Shown piece after piece: positions 1 to 6,959 of a stretch of DNA of 20,547 bases (position 1 is the first letter of the stretch; the number at the start of each line of letters is the position of its first letter). Source of the DNA: an uncultured Acetatifactor sp. (GTDB lineage Bacteria > Bacillota > Clostridia > Lachnospirales > Lachnospiraceae); contig CAKSAM010000040.1 of the NCBI GenBank assembly GCA_934436245.1, forward strand, positions 1-20,547, read 5' to 3'. A program made the translations under genes and the position numbers. The notes beneath the pieces are model-generated. The model worked only from the letters and a program-made list of their open reading frames with translations, was not told where the DNA came from and made no database searches.

Positions 1-1632
1 GTGGTAGATATCACGAACTACATCTTAAAAGAGCTGGGTCAGCCTATGCACGCATTTGACTCTTCTTACATTGAAGGCAATGCCATTCATGTAAGACGTG
101 CCCATGACAAAGAGAAGATTGTGACTTTGGATGAAAAAGAGTTTGAATTAAACGAAAACAACCTCGTCATCTGCGATGGCGTAAAGCCCGTAGCCTTAGC
201 AGGTATCATGGGTGGCTTAAATTCCGAGATCCGCGATACCACAGAGGCTGTCATCTTCGAGTCTGCAAAATTTGCAAGAGACAATATCCGTAAGAGCTCC
301 AGAGCACTGGGACAGTCTTCCGATTCTTCCCAGAGATATGCCAAGGGCGTGGATGAGTATGCTACTGTTATGGCCAGCAAGAGAGCATTGCACCTGATCG
401 AGGAGCTGGGCTGTGGTAAAGTATCTTCTACCCATGTAGAGGTAAGCACCGACAACTCCATCGAGCCCACCGAGATGAAAGCAAGCATCAAGAAGGTGAA
501 CGGCGTACTGGGTATCGAAGTGCCTACCGCTGATATCGAGAGAATCTTAACCTCCCTGAATTTTCAGCCTGTAATTAACGGTGATGAACTGACCATTCAG
601 GTTCCTGCGTACCGTGAAGATATGGAATCCTATCCCGATATCGCAGAGGAAGTTATCCGTATGTACGGTTACGACCATGTAACACCGACCTTCCTCGCGG
701 CAGCAGCTGTAACCAGTGGCGGTATGAATACGAAGCAGAAGACCGAGCTTAAGATCAAGAGAGCACTGTGTGCACAGGGCGCATTTGAGGGCGTACATTA
801 CTCCTTCTTCTCTCCTTCCGATCTGAACCTGTTAGGTCTGCCCGAGGATGCACCGGAGAGACATGCGATCCGCCTGATCAACCCGATCAACGAGGATCTG
901 TCTCTGATGCGTACCACTCTGGCACCCCAGATGATCCATGCAATCGCCCGTAACCAGAAAAACGGCTGTCTGGAAGGCAGAGTTTATGAGGTCGGCAATA
1001 AGTTCATTCCTAAGGATCTGCCTCTGACCGAGTATCCCGATGAGAGAGAGACCATCTGCATCGGTATCTGGGGTAAGGAAGAGAGCTTCTTCACCTTGAA
1101 AGGTCTGGTAGACACGGTAGCAGAGACGTTGTTCATTGATTTTGAATATGTCGAGGACAAGAAGACCTTCCTGCATCCTTACCGTACCGCAAAGATCCTG
1201 TACAATGGCGAAGAGATCGGCTACTTAGGGCAGCTGACTTACGAGATCCAGAAGGAAGAAGACATGCGTGAATCCGCATACATCGCAGAAATCGATCTGA
1301 AAGCCCTGCGTCCCGTATATGGCAAGGTTCCCACCTTTGCTCCTATCTCCAAGTTCGCGAAGGAGACCAGAGACCTGGCACTGGTAATGAACAAGTCCGT
1401 TACCTGCGGCGAAGTAGAGAAGGCAATCGCAGAAGCCAGCAGCTTCGTAGAATCCGTAGAACTCTTCGATGTCTACGAGGGATTACAGGTAGGTCCTGAG
1501 AAAAAATCCATGGCATTCACCGTAACCTTCGCCCCGAAGGAGGAAGAATTCACCACAGAAGCAGTGGACGGCTATGTGAAGAAGATCCTGAAGAATCTGA
1601 ACAATAAGCTGGGTGTAGAACTCAGATCTTAA
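1..1632 (+). CDS. pheT: Phenylalanyl-tRNA synthetase beta subunit, 3' part (5' end outside window)
   Basis: This subunit of the cytosolic alpha2-beta2 enzyme supports charging of tRNA-Phe and, in the family, edits mischarged tyrosine. The window opens inside the gene: the first residues (VVDITNYILKELGQPMHAFD) are the internal B3/4 motif, so the leading GTG is not a start. The visible 543 residues compare with about 800 for a full protein. After the rest of B3/4 comes a B5 domain (about 160-230, with VNGVLGIEVP and YREDMESYPDIAEEVIRMYGYD), then the catalytic-like core, then the C-terminal anticodon-binding FDX-ACB domain (about 440-543, beginning near PTFAPISKFAKETRDLALV). The frame is intact to TAA. 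pheS would be expected just upstream. A strong terminator follows at 1701-1744. Confidence 0.97.
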   Translation: MVDITNYILKELGQPMHAFDSSYIEGNAIHVRRAHDKEKIVTLDEKEFELNENNLVICDGVKPVALAGIMGGLNSEIRDTTEAVIFESAKFARDNIRKSSRALGQSSDSSQRYAKGVDEYATVMASKRALHLIEELGCGKVSSTHVEVSTDNSIEPTEMKASIKKVNGVLGIEVPTADIERILTSLNFQPVINGDELTIQVPAYREDMESYPDIAEEVIRMYGYDHVTPTFLAAAAVTSGGMNTKQKTELKIKRALCAQGAFEGVHYSFFSPSDLNLLGLPEDAPERHAIRLINPINEDLSLMRTTLAPQMIHAIARNQKNGCLEGRVYEVGNKFIPKDLPLTEYPDERETICIGIWGKEESFFTLKGLVDTVAETLFIDFEYVEDKKTFLHPYRTAKILYNGEEIGYLGQLTYEIQKEEDMRESAYIAEIDLKALRPVYGKVPTFAPISKFAKETRDLALVMNKSVTCGEVEKAIAEASSFVESVELFDVYEGLQVGPEKKSMAFTVTFAPKEEEFTTEAVDGYVKKILKNLNNKLGVELRS

Positions 1633-1700
1633 TGACCGGCTAGAAAAACATCAGAAACACGACGTGAATATTAGAGTAGTCATTTCAGAAAAGATATGAT

Positions 1701-1744
1701 AAAATAGCAGTTGCAGGCGCATTTGCGCAGGCAGCTGCTATTTT
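1701..1744 (+). terminator. Intrinsic terminator after pheT
   Basis: Arms 1701-1714 and 1731-1744 pair over 14 bp with one G-U pair. A nested GCGC-ATTT-GCGC hairpin lies inside (1717-1728). The stem ends in TTTT and continues TTTAATTTATTT-like. The A-run on the left arm means it could also act in the other direction. It lies 69 bases after the pheT stop and 44 bases before ricT. Confidence 0.85.
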
Positions 1745-1787
1745 AATTTATTTGAAGATGCCACATGCATCAGTGAGGTAGATAGAT

Positions 1788-3215
1788 ATGATAAAAGTAA
1801 TCGGTGTAAGATTTCGTACAGCGGGCAAGGTATATTTCTTTGATCCGCTGCAGCTGGAGATAAAGAGAGGCGACCACGTGATCGTGGAGACCGCCAGAGG
1901 CATAGAGTTCGGCACGGTCGTAGCAGGAGTGCATGAGGTAGAGGATGACAAGGTGATCCAGCCCCTGAAGCCTGTGATGCGCATTGCCGGAGAGAGAGAT
2001 ATCGAGCAGGAGGCATCCAACAAGGAAAAAGAAAAGGAAGCCTTCAAGATCTGTAAAGAAAAGATATTAAAGCACGGTCTGGAAATGAAGCTGATCGATG
2101 CGGAGTATACGTTTGATAACAACAAGGTATTGTTCTATTTTACAGCGGACGGACGTATCGACTTCCGTGAACTGGTAAAGGATCTGGCAAGTGTGTTCAA
2201 GACCCGTATCGAACTGCGTCAGATCGGTGTCCGTGATGAGACCAAGATCCGTGGGGGTATCGGCATCTGCGGACGTCCTTTGTGCTGCCACAGCTATCTG
2301 TCGGATTTCGTACCGGTATCCATCAAGATGGCGAAGGAGCAGAACCTGTCCCTGAATCCCACCAAGATCTCCGGTGTCTGCGGCAGACTGATGTGCTGTC
2401 TGAAAAATGAGGAAGACACTTACGAGGAACTGAACCGCAAGCTGCCCGGCGTGGGCGATTATGTCCAGACGGCAGACGGACTTCATGGTGAAGTACAGAG
2501 CGTCAATGTGCTCCGTCAGCTGGTCAAGGTACTGGTAGAAGCCGGTGACGAGAAGGAACTGAAGGAGTACGAGGCGGATACTTTACAGTTCAAGAGACGC
2601 CGTGGCAAAAAGGGCGGACAGGAATTATCCAAGGAAGAGTTAAAAGAACTGGAGAAATTAGAGCAGATCGAGGAAAAAGAAGAGGCGGAAGAGCGCACAG
2701 AGAAACGTGCGGAGCAACGACAGGAACGTCCGGATCGCAGAGAGCAGAAAAATGACGGTGAGAACCGCGGAGAAAACCGCAGACGCGACGGACGCAGAGA
2801 GGACAACCGCAGAAATAATAACCGTGGCGAGAATAATCGCAGTGGGGAAAACCGGAACAACGAGAACCGCAGAGACAATAACCGTGGCAGAGAAGACCGC
2901 AATGAGAATCGCAATAGTGAAAATCGCGAGAATCGTGGTGGTGACAACAGCAATAGAAATGAGAACCGCAGGGACAACAACCGTGGTGACAGACGCCGTG
3001 AAAACCGCCCACAGAGCAGACCGGAACAGGAGAGAGAGAACGGCAATGAGCCATCCCGTCCCGTGGGGCAGCCGCAGCAGGAAGGCGGCAATGGCCAGGA
3101 CGGCGACCGCAGATCCCAGAGGGACAATTTCAATCGCAGAAGACCCAGACACGGCGGCAGAAGAGAAGGGAATAACGGTAACGGAAGAAAACCGGAGAAT
3201 ACAAATGAAGGTTGA
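1788..3215 (+). CDS. ricT: RicT/YaaT (PSP1 C-terminal domain) regulatory protein with a long Arg/Asn/Glu/Asp/Gly-rich tail
   Basis: In Bacillus, RicT forms a Fe-S containing complex with RicA and RicF that works with RNase Y in mRNA maturation and affects sporulation and biofilm formation. Residues 1-270 are a normal family core: an N-terminal fold (IKVIGVRFRTAGKVYFFDP), then the PSP1-C region and two cysteine clusters, CGRPLCC (161-167) and CGRLMCC (198-204), which fit the family's cluster ligands. From about 270 to 475 there is an acidic/basic coiled stretch, then an Arg/Asn/Glu/Asp/Gly tail. Family members are usually about 275-300 residues, so the tail is extra. The ATG has GTGAGGT about 8 bases upstream. 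The 3' end overlaps trmN6 by 11 bases, so the two are probably co-transcribed and coupled. Confidence 0.93.
   Translation: MIKVIGVRFRTAGKVYFFDPLQLEIKRGDHVIVETARGIEFGTVVAGVHEVEDDKVIQPLKPVMRIAGERDIEQEASNKEKEKEAFKICKEKILKHGLEMKLIDAEYTFDNNKVLFYFTADGRIDFRELVKDLASVFKTRIELRQIGVRDETKIRGGIGICGRPLCCHSYLSDFVPVSIKMAKEQNLSLNPTKISGVCGRLMCCLKNEEDTYEELNRKLPGVGDYVQTADGLHGEVQSVNVLRQLVKVLVEAGDEKELKEYEADTLQFKRRRGKKGGQELSKEELKELEKLEQIEEKEEAEERTEKRAEQRQERPDRREQKNDGENRGENRRRDGRREDNRRNNNRGENNRSGENRNNENRRDNNRGREDRNENRNSENRENRGGDNSNRNENRRDNNRGDRRRENRPQSRPEQERENGNEPSRPVGQPQQEGGNGQDGDRRSQRDNFNRRRPRHGGRREGNNGNGRKPENTNEG
2758..3012 (+). repeat. Degenerate short tandem repeats encoding the RicT tail
   Basis: AACCGC(A/G), GAGAA(C/T)CGC and AA(C/T)AACCGTGG units recur many times. 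A longer unit, AACCGCAG-G/A-GACAA-Y-AACCGTGG, appears twice near 2868-2890 and 2963-2985. The units encode ENR, NNR, NRG and RRD tripeptides. The repetition also keeps the other frames open, which produces long spurious ORFs on both strands here. Confidence 0.7.
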
Positions 3216-3942
3216 ACTGAAGGAAAAAGAACGGATCGATGACCTTCAGCGGAACGGTTATCAGATCATACAGAATCCGGAGAAATTCTGTTTCGGTATG
3301 GATGCGGTATTGCTGACAGGATTTGCTCATGCGAGAGAAAGTGATACGATGCTTGATCTTGGCACCGGCACGGGGATCATCCCACTTCTCATGGAAGCAA
3401 AATATCACTGTGCGCATCTCATCGGTCTGGAGATCCAGGAGGAGAGCGCAGATATGGCAAGGCGTAGTGTATTGCTGAACGACTTGCAGGAGCGCATCGA
3501 CATCGTGACAGGAGACATCAAGGAAGCAGACCAGATATTCCCGGCTGCTTCCTTTGACTGTATTACCTGTAATCCTCCGTATATGATCGGACAGCACGGG
3601 CTGACGAACCCGGAGGAGCCCAAAGCCATTGCCAGACATGAGGTACTCTGCACTTTAGAGGATGTGGTCAGCAGGACTGCAAAACTGTTAAAGCCCGGCG
3701 GACATTTTTACATGGTACATCGTCCTTTCCGGCTGGCGGAGATCATGACCATGCTGGTAAAATACAGGTTGGAACCAAAGCGGATGCAGCTGGTGTATCC
3801 GTATATTGACAAAGAACCCAATATGGTACTCATCGAGGCGGTGAGAGGCGGCAGATCCCGTATGACTGTGGAAAAGCCGCTGATCGTGTATCAGGCACCC
3901 GGCGTGTATATGCCGGAGATATATGATATTTATGGATATTAG
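3205..3942 (+). CDS. trmN6: tRNA1(Val) (adenine(37)-N6)-methyltransferase-like, TrmN6/YabB family
   Basis: This is a SAM-dependent methyltransferase expected to place N6-methyl on A37 of a tRNA; the exact tRNA in Firmicutes is inferred from the family. The 245-residue protein has the SAM-binding motif DLGTGTG (51-57), an acidic residue after it (GLEIQ, 74-78), and the N6-adenine catalytic motif NPPY (123-126). The N-terminus (GYQIIQNPEKFCFGMDAVLL) is typical of the family. The chosen ATG overlaps the ricT stop and is preceded by GGAG (3194-3197) at 7-base spacing. The same frame is open upstream to 2707, but that stretch is the out-of-frame reading of the ricT tail. In Bacillus, yabB also sits near yaaT and yabC, which supports the assignment. 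Confidence 0.93.
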   Translation: MKVELKEKERIDDLQRNGYQIIQNPEKFCFGMDAVLLTGFAHARESDTMLDLGTGTGIIPLLMEAKYHCAHLIGLEIQEESADMARRSVLLNDLQERIDIVTGDIKEADQIFPAASFDCITCNPPYMIGQHGLTNPEEPKAIARHEVLCTLEDVVSRTAKLLKPGGHFYMVHRPFRLAEIMTMLVKYRLEPKRMQLVYPYIDKEPNMVLIEAVRGGRSRMTVEKPLIVYQAPGVYMPEIYDIYGY

Positions 3943-4007
3943 ATAGTTAAGAATATCATGGCTTTGAATAGACAGGATATTATGATTTGAAAAGGAGACA
4001 GGAGCTC

Positions 4008-4853
4008 ATGCCCGGAACTTTATATTTGTGTGCGACGCCTATCGGAAATCTGGGTGACATGACACCGCGTGTGGTGGAGACCCTGCAGATGGTGGATGTG
4101 ATCGCAGCGGAGGATACTCGTAACAGTATCAAGCTGCTGAATCATTTTGACATTCATACGCCCATGACCAGCTACCATGAATACAACAAAGTAGAAAAAG
4201 CACATCAGCTGGTAGGACAGATGCTGAATGGACAGAATATTGCACTGATCACAGATGCCGGGACTCCGGCAATCTCCGATCCCGGCGAGGTACTGGTGCG
4301 GATGTGTCAGGAGCAGAATGTTCCTGTGACTTCCCTGCCCGGACCGGCGGCCTGCATTACGGCGTTGACGCTGTCCGGACTTAGTACCAGAAGGTTTTGC
4401 TTTGAAGGATTCCTGCCTGCGGATAAAAAGGAAAAGAAAGCGATTCTGGAGGAACTGAAGATAGAGAGCCGTACCATGATCCTATATGAGGCACCGCACC
4501 ATCTGATCCGGACGCTGGAGGAACTGTATGCGGCACTGGGAGAACGACGGATCACTTTGTGCCGTGAACTGACCAAGAAGTTCGAGACCGTATTTCCCAC
4601 TACGTTGGAAAAGGCACTGGACTACTACAAGACAGAGGAGCCCAGAGGCGAATATGTACTGGTAGTGGAAGGGAAAAGCCCGGAAGAGAAACGACAGGAA
4701 GAGATTGCTTCCTGGGAATCCATGACCATTGAAGAGCATATGGCTTATTACGAAGAACAGGGAATGGACAACAAATCTGCCATGAAGCAGGTGGCAAAAG
4801 ACAGAGGTGTCGGAAAACGGGAAATCTATCAGTACCTGCACGGCAACTCATGA
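4008..4853 (+). CDS. rsmI: 16S rRNA (cytidine(1402)-2'-O)-methyltransferase
   Basis: RsmI methylates the 2'-OH of C1402 in the ribosomal P site using SAM. The 281-residue length is close to the usual 280-290. The tetrapyrrole-methylase fold is shown by ATPIGNLGDMTPR (9-21), AAEDTRNSIKLLNHF (33-47), ITDAGTPAISDPG (81-93), SLPGPAACITAL (109-120) and FEGFLP (132-137). A C-terminal helix-turn-helix-like segment (MDNKSAMKQVAKDRGVGKREIY) is also typical. An in-frame TTG at 3987 exists, but AAAGGAGA at 3991-3998 favours the ATG at 4008. The gene follows trmN6 after 65 bases with no terminator, so the three genes probably form one unit. Confidence 0.97.
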   Translation: MPGTLYLCATPIGNLGDMTPRVVETLQMVDVIAAEDTRNSIKLLNHFDIHTPMTSYHEYNKVEKAHQLVGQMLNGQNIALITDAGTPAISDPGEVLVRMCQEQNVPVTSLPGPAACITALTLSGLSTRRFCFEGFLPADKKEKKAILEELKIESRTMILYEAPHHLIRTLEELYAALGERRITLCRELTKKFETVFPTTLEKALDYYKTEEPRGEYVLVVEGKSPEEKRQEEIASWESMTIEEHMAYYEEQGMDNKSAMKQVAKDRGVGKREIYQYLHGNS

Positions 4854-4953
4854 AACAGTGAAAATGCCATAATGAAACCGGACAAAAACAGACAAAAGCA
4901 TATGAGGATGATGTGGGATACATTCATGAAAGGCATATGCGGAGAGAGGCAAA

Positions 4954-5127
4954 ATGACTAATTGTGACGCATGTGTCAATTATGAATATGATGAAGATTA
5001 TGAATGTTATTGCTGCATGGTGAATCTGGATGAGGATGAAATGTACCGCTTTTTATCCGGAACCCAGCAGGAATGTCCCTATTTCCGTTTGGATGACGAA
5101 TATGCAGTGGTAAGACACCAGATGTAA
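4954..5127 (+). CDS. Small Cys-rich acidic protein, resembles DUF6472 family
   Basis: The 57-residue protein begins MTNCDACVNYEYDEDYEC and ends in YAVVRHQM. Cysteines are at 4, 7, 18, 20, 21 and 41, forming C-x2-C, C-x-C-C and a later CPY. This arrangement would suit one small zinc or Fe-S site. The middle (NLDEDEMYRFL) is strongly acidic. GGAGAGAGG lies 5-8 bases before the ATG. From memory this matches short Lachnospiraceae proteins annotated DUF6472; their function is not known to me. It lies 100 bases after rsmI with no terminator between, so it may be the last gene of the ricT-trmN6-rsmI unit. No signal peptide or membrane segment is seen, so it should be cytosolic. Confidence 0.8.
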   Translation: MTNCDACVNYEYDEDYECYCCMVNLDEDEMYRFLSGTQQECPYFRLDDEYAVVRHQM

Positions 5128-5184
5128 GGGTAAAATTCACGAAAGCAAGCTAAAAAAGTCTACTCGAATGGTAGAGAATGCTGA

Positions 5185-5213
5185 TTGTGAAAGTTAAAAT
5201 CGAGTAGTATAAT
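5185..5213 (+). promoter_or_regulatory. Sigma-A type promoter with an inverted repeat in its spacer
   Basis: The -35 is TTGTGA (5185-5190), the spacer is 17 bp, and the -10 is a perfect TATAAT (5208-5213). The right arm of an 8-bp perfect inverted repeat, CTACTCGA (5160-5167) and TCGAGTAG (5200-5207), abuts the -10. The predicted start, near 5220, falls in the first arm of the terminator at 5216. Confidence 0.6.
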
Positions 5214-5215
5214 AC

Positions 5216-5257
5216 GAAGTTGCGTGCTGAAAAATAGTGCGCAGCTTCTTTTGTTTG
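5216..5257 (+). terminator. Intrinsic terminator between the Cys-rich gene and lrgA
   Basis: Arms 5216-5228 and 5236-5248 pair over 13 bp with three G-U pairs around a 7-base loop, followed by TTTTGTTT. It closes the upstream unit. Because it starts a few bases after the TATAAT box, it may also terminate that promoter early. Confidence 0.75.
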
Positions 5258-5260
5258 TAT

Positions 5261-5308
5261 GCAATCCGTAGGCATTAAAGTCGGGGGCTTTTGACCCCGA
5301 CATCATAT
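5261..5308. repeat. Intergenic palindromic repeat, variant copy
   Basis: CAATCCGTAGGCAT (5262-5275) matches the right end of the copy at 6569-6695 at 13 of 14 positions. It is followed by a GC-rich hairpin, GTCGGGG (5280-5286) with CCCCGAC (5295-5301), and then CATCATAT, the end shared by the other copies. There is no T-run after the hairpin, so it is not a standard terminator. Confidence 0.55.
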
Positions 5309-5368
5309 CGTGCTGCTATATAACAAAAGAAATGAAATACTAAAGTTAACAGGTAGGGTGACAATATC

Positions 5369-5782
5369 ATGAAATATGTGAAACAATTTTCGATTATCCT
5401 GGGAATCTCCTTTCTGGCAGAGCTTCTGGAGATCCTGATTCCGCTTCCCATCGCAGCCAGCGTTTACGGTCTGATCATTATGTTGGTAGGACTGATCACG
5501 AAGCTGATCCCATTGGAAAAGGTGGAGACGGCAGCGGATTTTCTGGTAGATGCCATGTCCATTATGTTTGTACCCGCAACGGTAGGTATTATGGCAAGTG
5601 TAGATGCACTGAAGGAGATGTTACTTCCTATTTGCGTGATCACACTGGTATCCACGACACTGATCATGATCGTGACAGGCCGGGTGTCCCAGCATATTAT
5701 CCGGGGGCAGAAAAACCGTGGTACCGCAGCTGCGCAGACGGTCGGAACTGAAGCTGCCGTAGATGATAAGGAGGACAGATAA
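5369..5782 (+). CDS. lrgA: CidA/LrgA family holin-like membrane protein
   Basis: CidA/LrgA proteins are small membrane proteins linked to murein hydrolase control, overflow metabolism and pyruvate uptake in other Firmicutes; the role here is inferred. The 137 residues contain about four membrane segments (roughly 6-25, 28-48, 62-80 and 84-105). The family-like pattern PLPIAASVYGLIIMLVGLI is at 26-44 and FVPATVGIM is near 67-75. The C-terminus (from about 110) is a hydrophilic Ala/Thr/Asp-rich tail. The ATG has AGGTAGGG about 10 bases upstream. The stop TAA directly abuts the lrgB ATG, so the pair is coupled. Confidence 0.93.
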   Translation: MKYVKQFSIILGISFLAELLEILIPLPIAASVYGLIIMLVGLITKLIPLEKVETAADFLVDAMSIMFVPATVGIMASVDALKEMLLPICVITLVSTTLIMIVTGRVSQHIIRGQKNRGTAAAQTVGTEAAVDDKEDR

Positions 5783-6475
5783 ATGAATGAAATATTGAGC
5801 CAGTCTATCTTTTTCGGCATTGCCATTACACTGGTCACCTACGAGATCGGTCTGTGGATCAAGCAAAAGACCGGAAAAGCCATTGCCAATCCCTTGCTGA
5901 TCTCTGTGATCCTGATCGTGGCGGTATTGTTATTGTTCCATATAGATTATGAGACCTATGCAAACGGCGCACAGTATATCAGCATTTTCCTGACTCCGGC
6001 AACGGTCAGTCTGGCAGTGCCTCTGTATCGTCAGCTGGAGCTGTTAAAGACTTATCCCAAGGCTATTTTCGGCGGAATCATCGCCGGCGTGCTGACTGCT
6101 ATGGTGAGCGTTTTTGCTTTAAGCCTGATGTTCGGTCTGAATCATGAGCAGTATGTAACGCTTCTGCCCAAGTCCATTACCACGGCTATCGGTATGGGCA
6201 TATCTGAAAAAATGGGCGGCATTGTGACGATCACGGTAGTCGTGATCATCGTGACCGGAATCCTGGGCAATATTCTGGCAGATACGATCTGCCGCCTGTG
6301 TAAGATCGAGGATCCTATTGCCAAAGGTCTTGCTATTGGTACCAGTGCTCATGCGCTGGGAACTGCAAAAGCCATGGAGCTGGGCGAAATCGAAGGCGCC
6401 ATGAGCAGCCTGTCCATCGTGGTCTGCGGAATTTTGACTGTGATTTCGGTATCTATTTTTGCTAATTTTATTTAA
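5783..6475 (+). CDS. lrgB: LrgB/CidB family membrane protein
   Basis: This is the usual partner of LrgA/CidA in the cytoplasmic membrane. The 230 residues form a multi-pass protein with conserved stretches FLTPATVSLAVPLY (about 69-82), PKSITTAIGMGISE (about 129-142) and GTSAHALGTAKAMELGEIEGAMSSL-type sequence near 186-210, the last being the family signature. Length is normal for LrgB (about 230). AAGGAGG sits 8-9 bases before the ATG, inside the end of lrgA. No LytSR two-component genes are visible beside the pair. A long inverted repeat and a repeat element follow the stop. Confidence 0.94.
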   Translation: MNEILSQSIFFGIAITLVTYEIGLWIKQKTGKAIANPLLISVILIVAVLLLFHIDYETYANGAQYISIFLTPATVSLAVPLYRQLELLKTYPKAIFGGIIAGVLTAMVSVFALSLMFGLNHEQYVTLLPKSITTAIGMGISEKMGGIVTITVVVIIVTGILGNILADTICRLCKIEDPIAKGLAIGTSAHALGTAKAMELGEIEGAMSSLSIVVCGILTVISVSIFANFI

Positions 6476-6483
6476 TGATGCCA

Positions 6484-6544
6484 GGGTCAAAAGGTCTAAG
6501 CCCACATGAGCTTGCTCATATGTGGGTGAAAGACCTTGGGACCC
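6484..6544. repeat. Nested inverted repeat after lrgB
   Basis: Three nested arm pairs can be read: GGGTC (6484-6488) with GACCC (6540-6544), AAGGTCT (6491-6497) with AGACCTT (6531-6537), and CCCACAT (6501-6507) with ATGTGGG (6520-6526). There is no T-run afterwards. GGGTCAAAAG at its start also occurs, reverse complemented, in the hairpin at 5280-5301, linking the two loci. Confidence 0.7.
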
Positions 6545-6568
6545 GCCCCGATATGAGCATAAAAGTGG

Positions 6569-6695
6569 GATGATAATCCCACGATATGCGAATAGTGGGT
6601 AGGGTGCTATGTGCCAGTGGCACATGTTTAGCACGGACCGAAGCGGAGCGGAGAAGTGGGAGTGCATAGCACAGAACAATCCGTAGACATCATAT
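6569..6695. repeat. Intergenic palindromic repeat, long copy
   Basis: Bases 6569-6602 match 8559-8592 at 32 of 34 positions, with a shared core GATAATCCCACGATATGCGA. Bases 6658-6695 match 8599-8636 at 31 of 38. Between these ends the long copy has about 55 extra bases, including a hairpin GTGCTATGTGCC-AGT-GGCACAT (6604-6625) and a GAAGCGGAGCGG segment. The ends are ATGAT and ATCAT. No ORF lies within it. Confidence 0.75.
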
Positions 6696-6702
6696 TTATT
6701 GC

Positions 6703-6730
6703 ATAGAAAAAAATATCCTGCGCATACTAA
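6703..6730 (+). promoter_or_regulatory. Possible sporulation (sigma-E like) promoter of the coat-protein pair
   Basis: CATACTAA at 6723-6730 resembles the mother-cell -10 consensus (CATAcaaT), with ATA at 6703-6705 about 17 bases upstream. This is weak evidence taken alone. It is supported by the coat-protein nature of the genes and by a well placed ribosome binding site at 6747-6753. Confidence 0.3.
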
Positions 6731-6757
6731 CCTCGCAAAGAACAAAAAGGAGGTTAG
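6727..6757 (+). promoter_or_regulatory. Hairpin that can mask the ribosome binding site of the 61-residue gene
   Basis: CTAACCTC (6727-6734) is the exact complement of GAGGTTAG (6750-6757), which contains most of the Shine-Dalgarno AAGGAGG (6747-6753). The loop is 15 bases and A-rich. The start codon is at 6762. Confidence 0.45.
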
Positions 6758-6761
6758 AAGC

Positions 6762-6947
6762 ATGAGTGATATTTCAGAATTAGATCTGCAGAATCTGCGT
6801 CATCTGATTGGCGGATTTGACACCACCCATTGCAAAATGCAGGAGTATGCCAAGGAAGCGGAGGATCCGAAGGTAAAACAGTTTTTTGAAAAGGGTGCCC
6901 GCAGCGCCATGGAGAACAAACAGCAGCTTATGAAGTTTTTGCAGTAA
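6762..6947 (+). CDS. Small helical protein, partner of the adjacent CotF-type protein
   Basis: The 61-residue protein starts MSDISELDLQNLRHLIGGFD. It is predicted to be almost entirely alpha-helical (HCKMQEYAKEAEDPKVKQFFEKGARSAMENKQQLMKFL), resembling half of a ferritin-like bundle. It has no signal peptide or membrane segment. AAGGAGG lies 8 bases before the ATG. The frame is open upstream to 6699, but the strong site favours 6762. The CotF-type gene follows after 12 bases, so they are probably co-expressed and may assemble together. I do not recognise a named family. A role in the spore is inferred only from the neighbour. Confidence 0.8.
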   Translation: MSDISELDLQNLRHLIGGFDTTHCKMQEYAKEAEDPKVKQFFEKGARSAMENKQQLMKFLQ

Positions 6948-6959
6948 GGAGGCAGCAGA

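Noticed and set aside
1671..1700. A possible promoter (TATGAT at 1695-1700) just before the pheT terminator
   Set aside because: No acceptable -35 at 16-18 bp. The start would fall inside the terminator stem.
2516..3152. Three long minus-strand ORFs opposite the ricT tail (Ser/Arg/Leu, Cys/His and Ala/Val rich)
   Set aside because: The biased repeat codons on the plus strand keep all frames open. The translations are low complexity and lack ribosome binding sites.
2707..3204. A 166-codon open stretch in frame with and upstream of trmN6, which would give a 411-residue fusion protein
   Set aside because: It is the out-of-frame reading of the repetitive ricT tail (Arg/Thr/Ala-rich, no family resemblance). 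The TrmN6 domain starts at 3205 with its own ribosome binding site.
4899..4940. GCATATG / CATATGC inverted pair before the Cys-rich gene
   Set aside because: Only 7 bp with a 28-base loop. CATATG is itself palindromic, so such a pair is expected by chance.
5291..5322. TTGACC and TATATA as an lrgA promoter
   Set aside because: The spacing is 20 bp and the -35 lies inside the GC-rich hairpin. Too weak to call.
6484..6695. The hairpin-rich region considered as a riboswitch or a CRISPR-like array
   Set aside because: There are no regularly spaced direct repeats and no known aptamer core that I can recognise. The match to 8559-8636 shows a dispersed repeat instead.
6119..6763. A 214-residue minus-strand ORF over the end of lrgB and the repeat region
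   Set aside because: It overlaps a clear lrgB gene and the palindromic repeats, and its translation has no recognisable domain.
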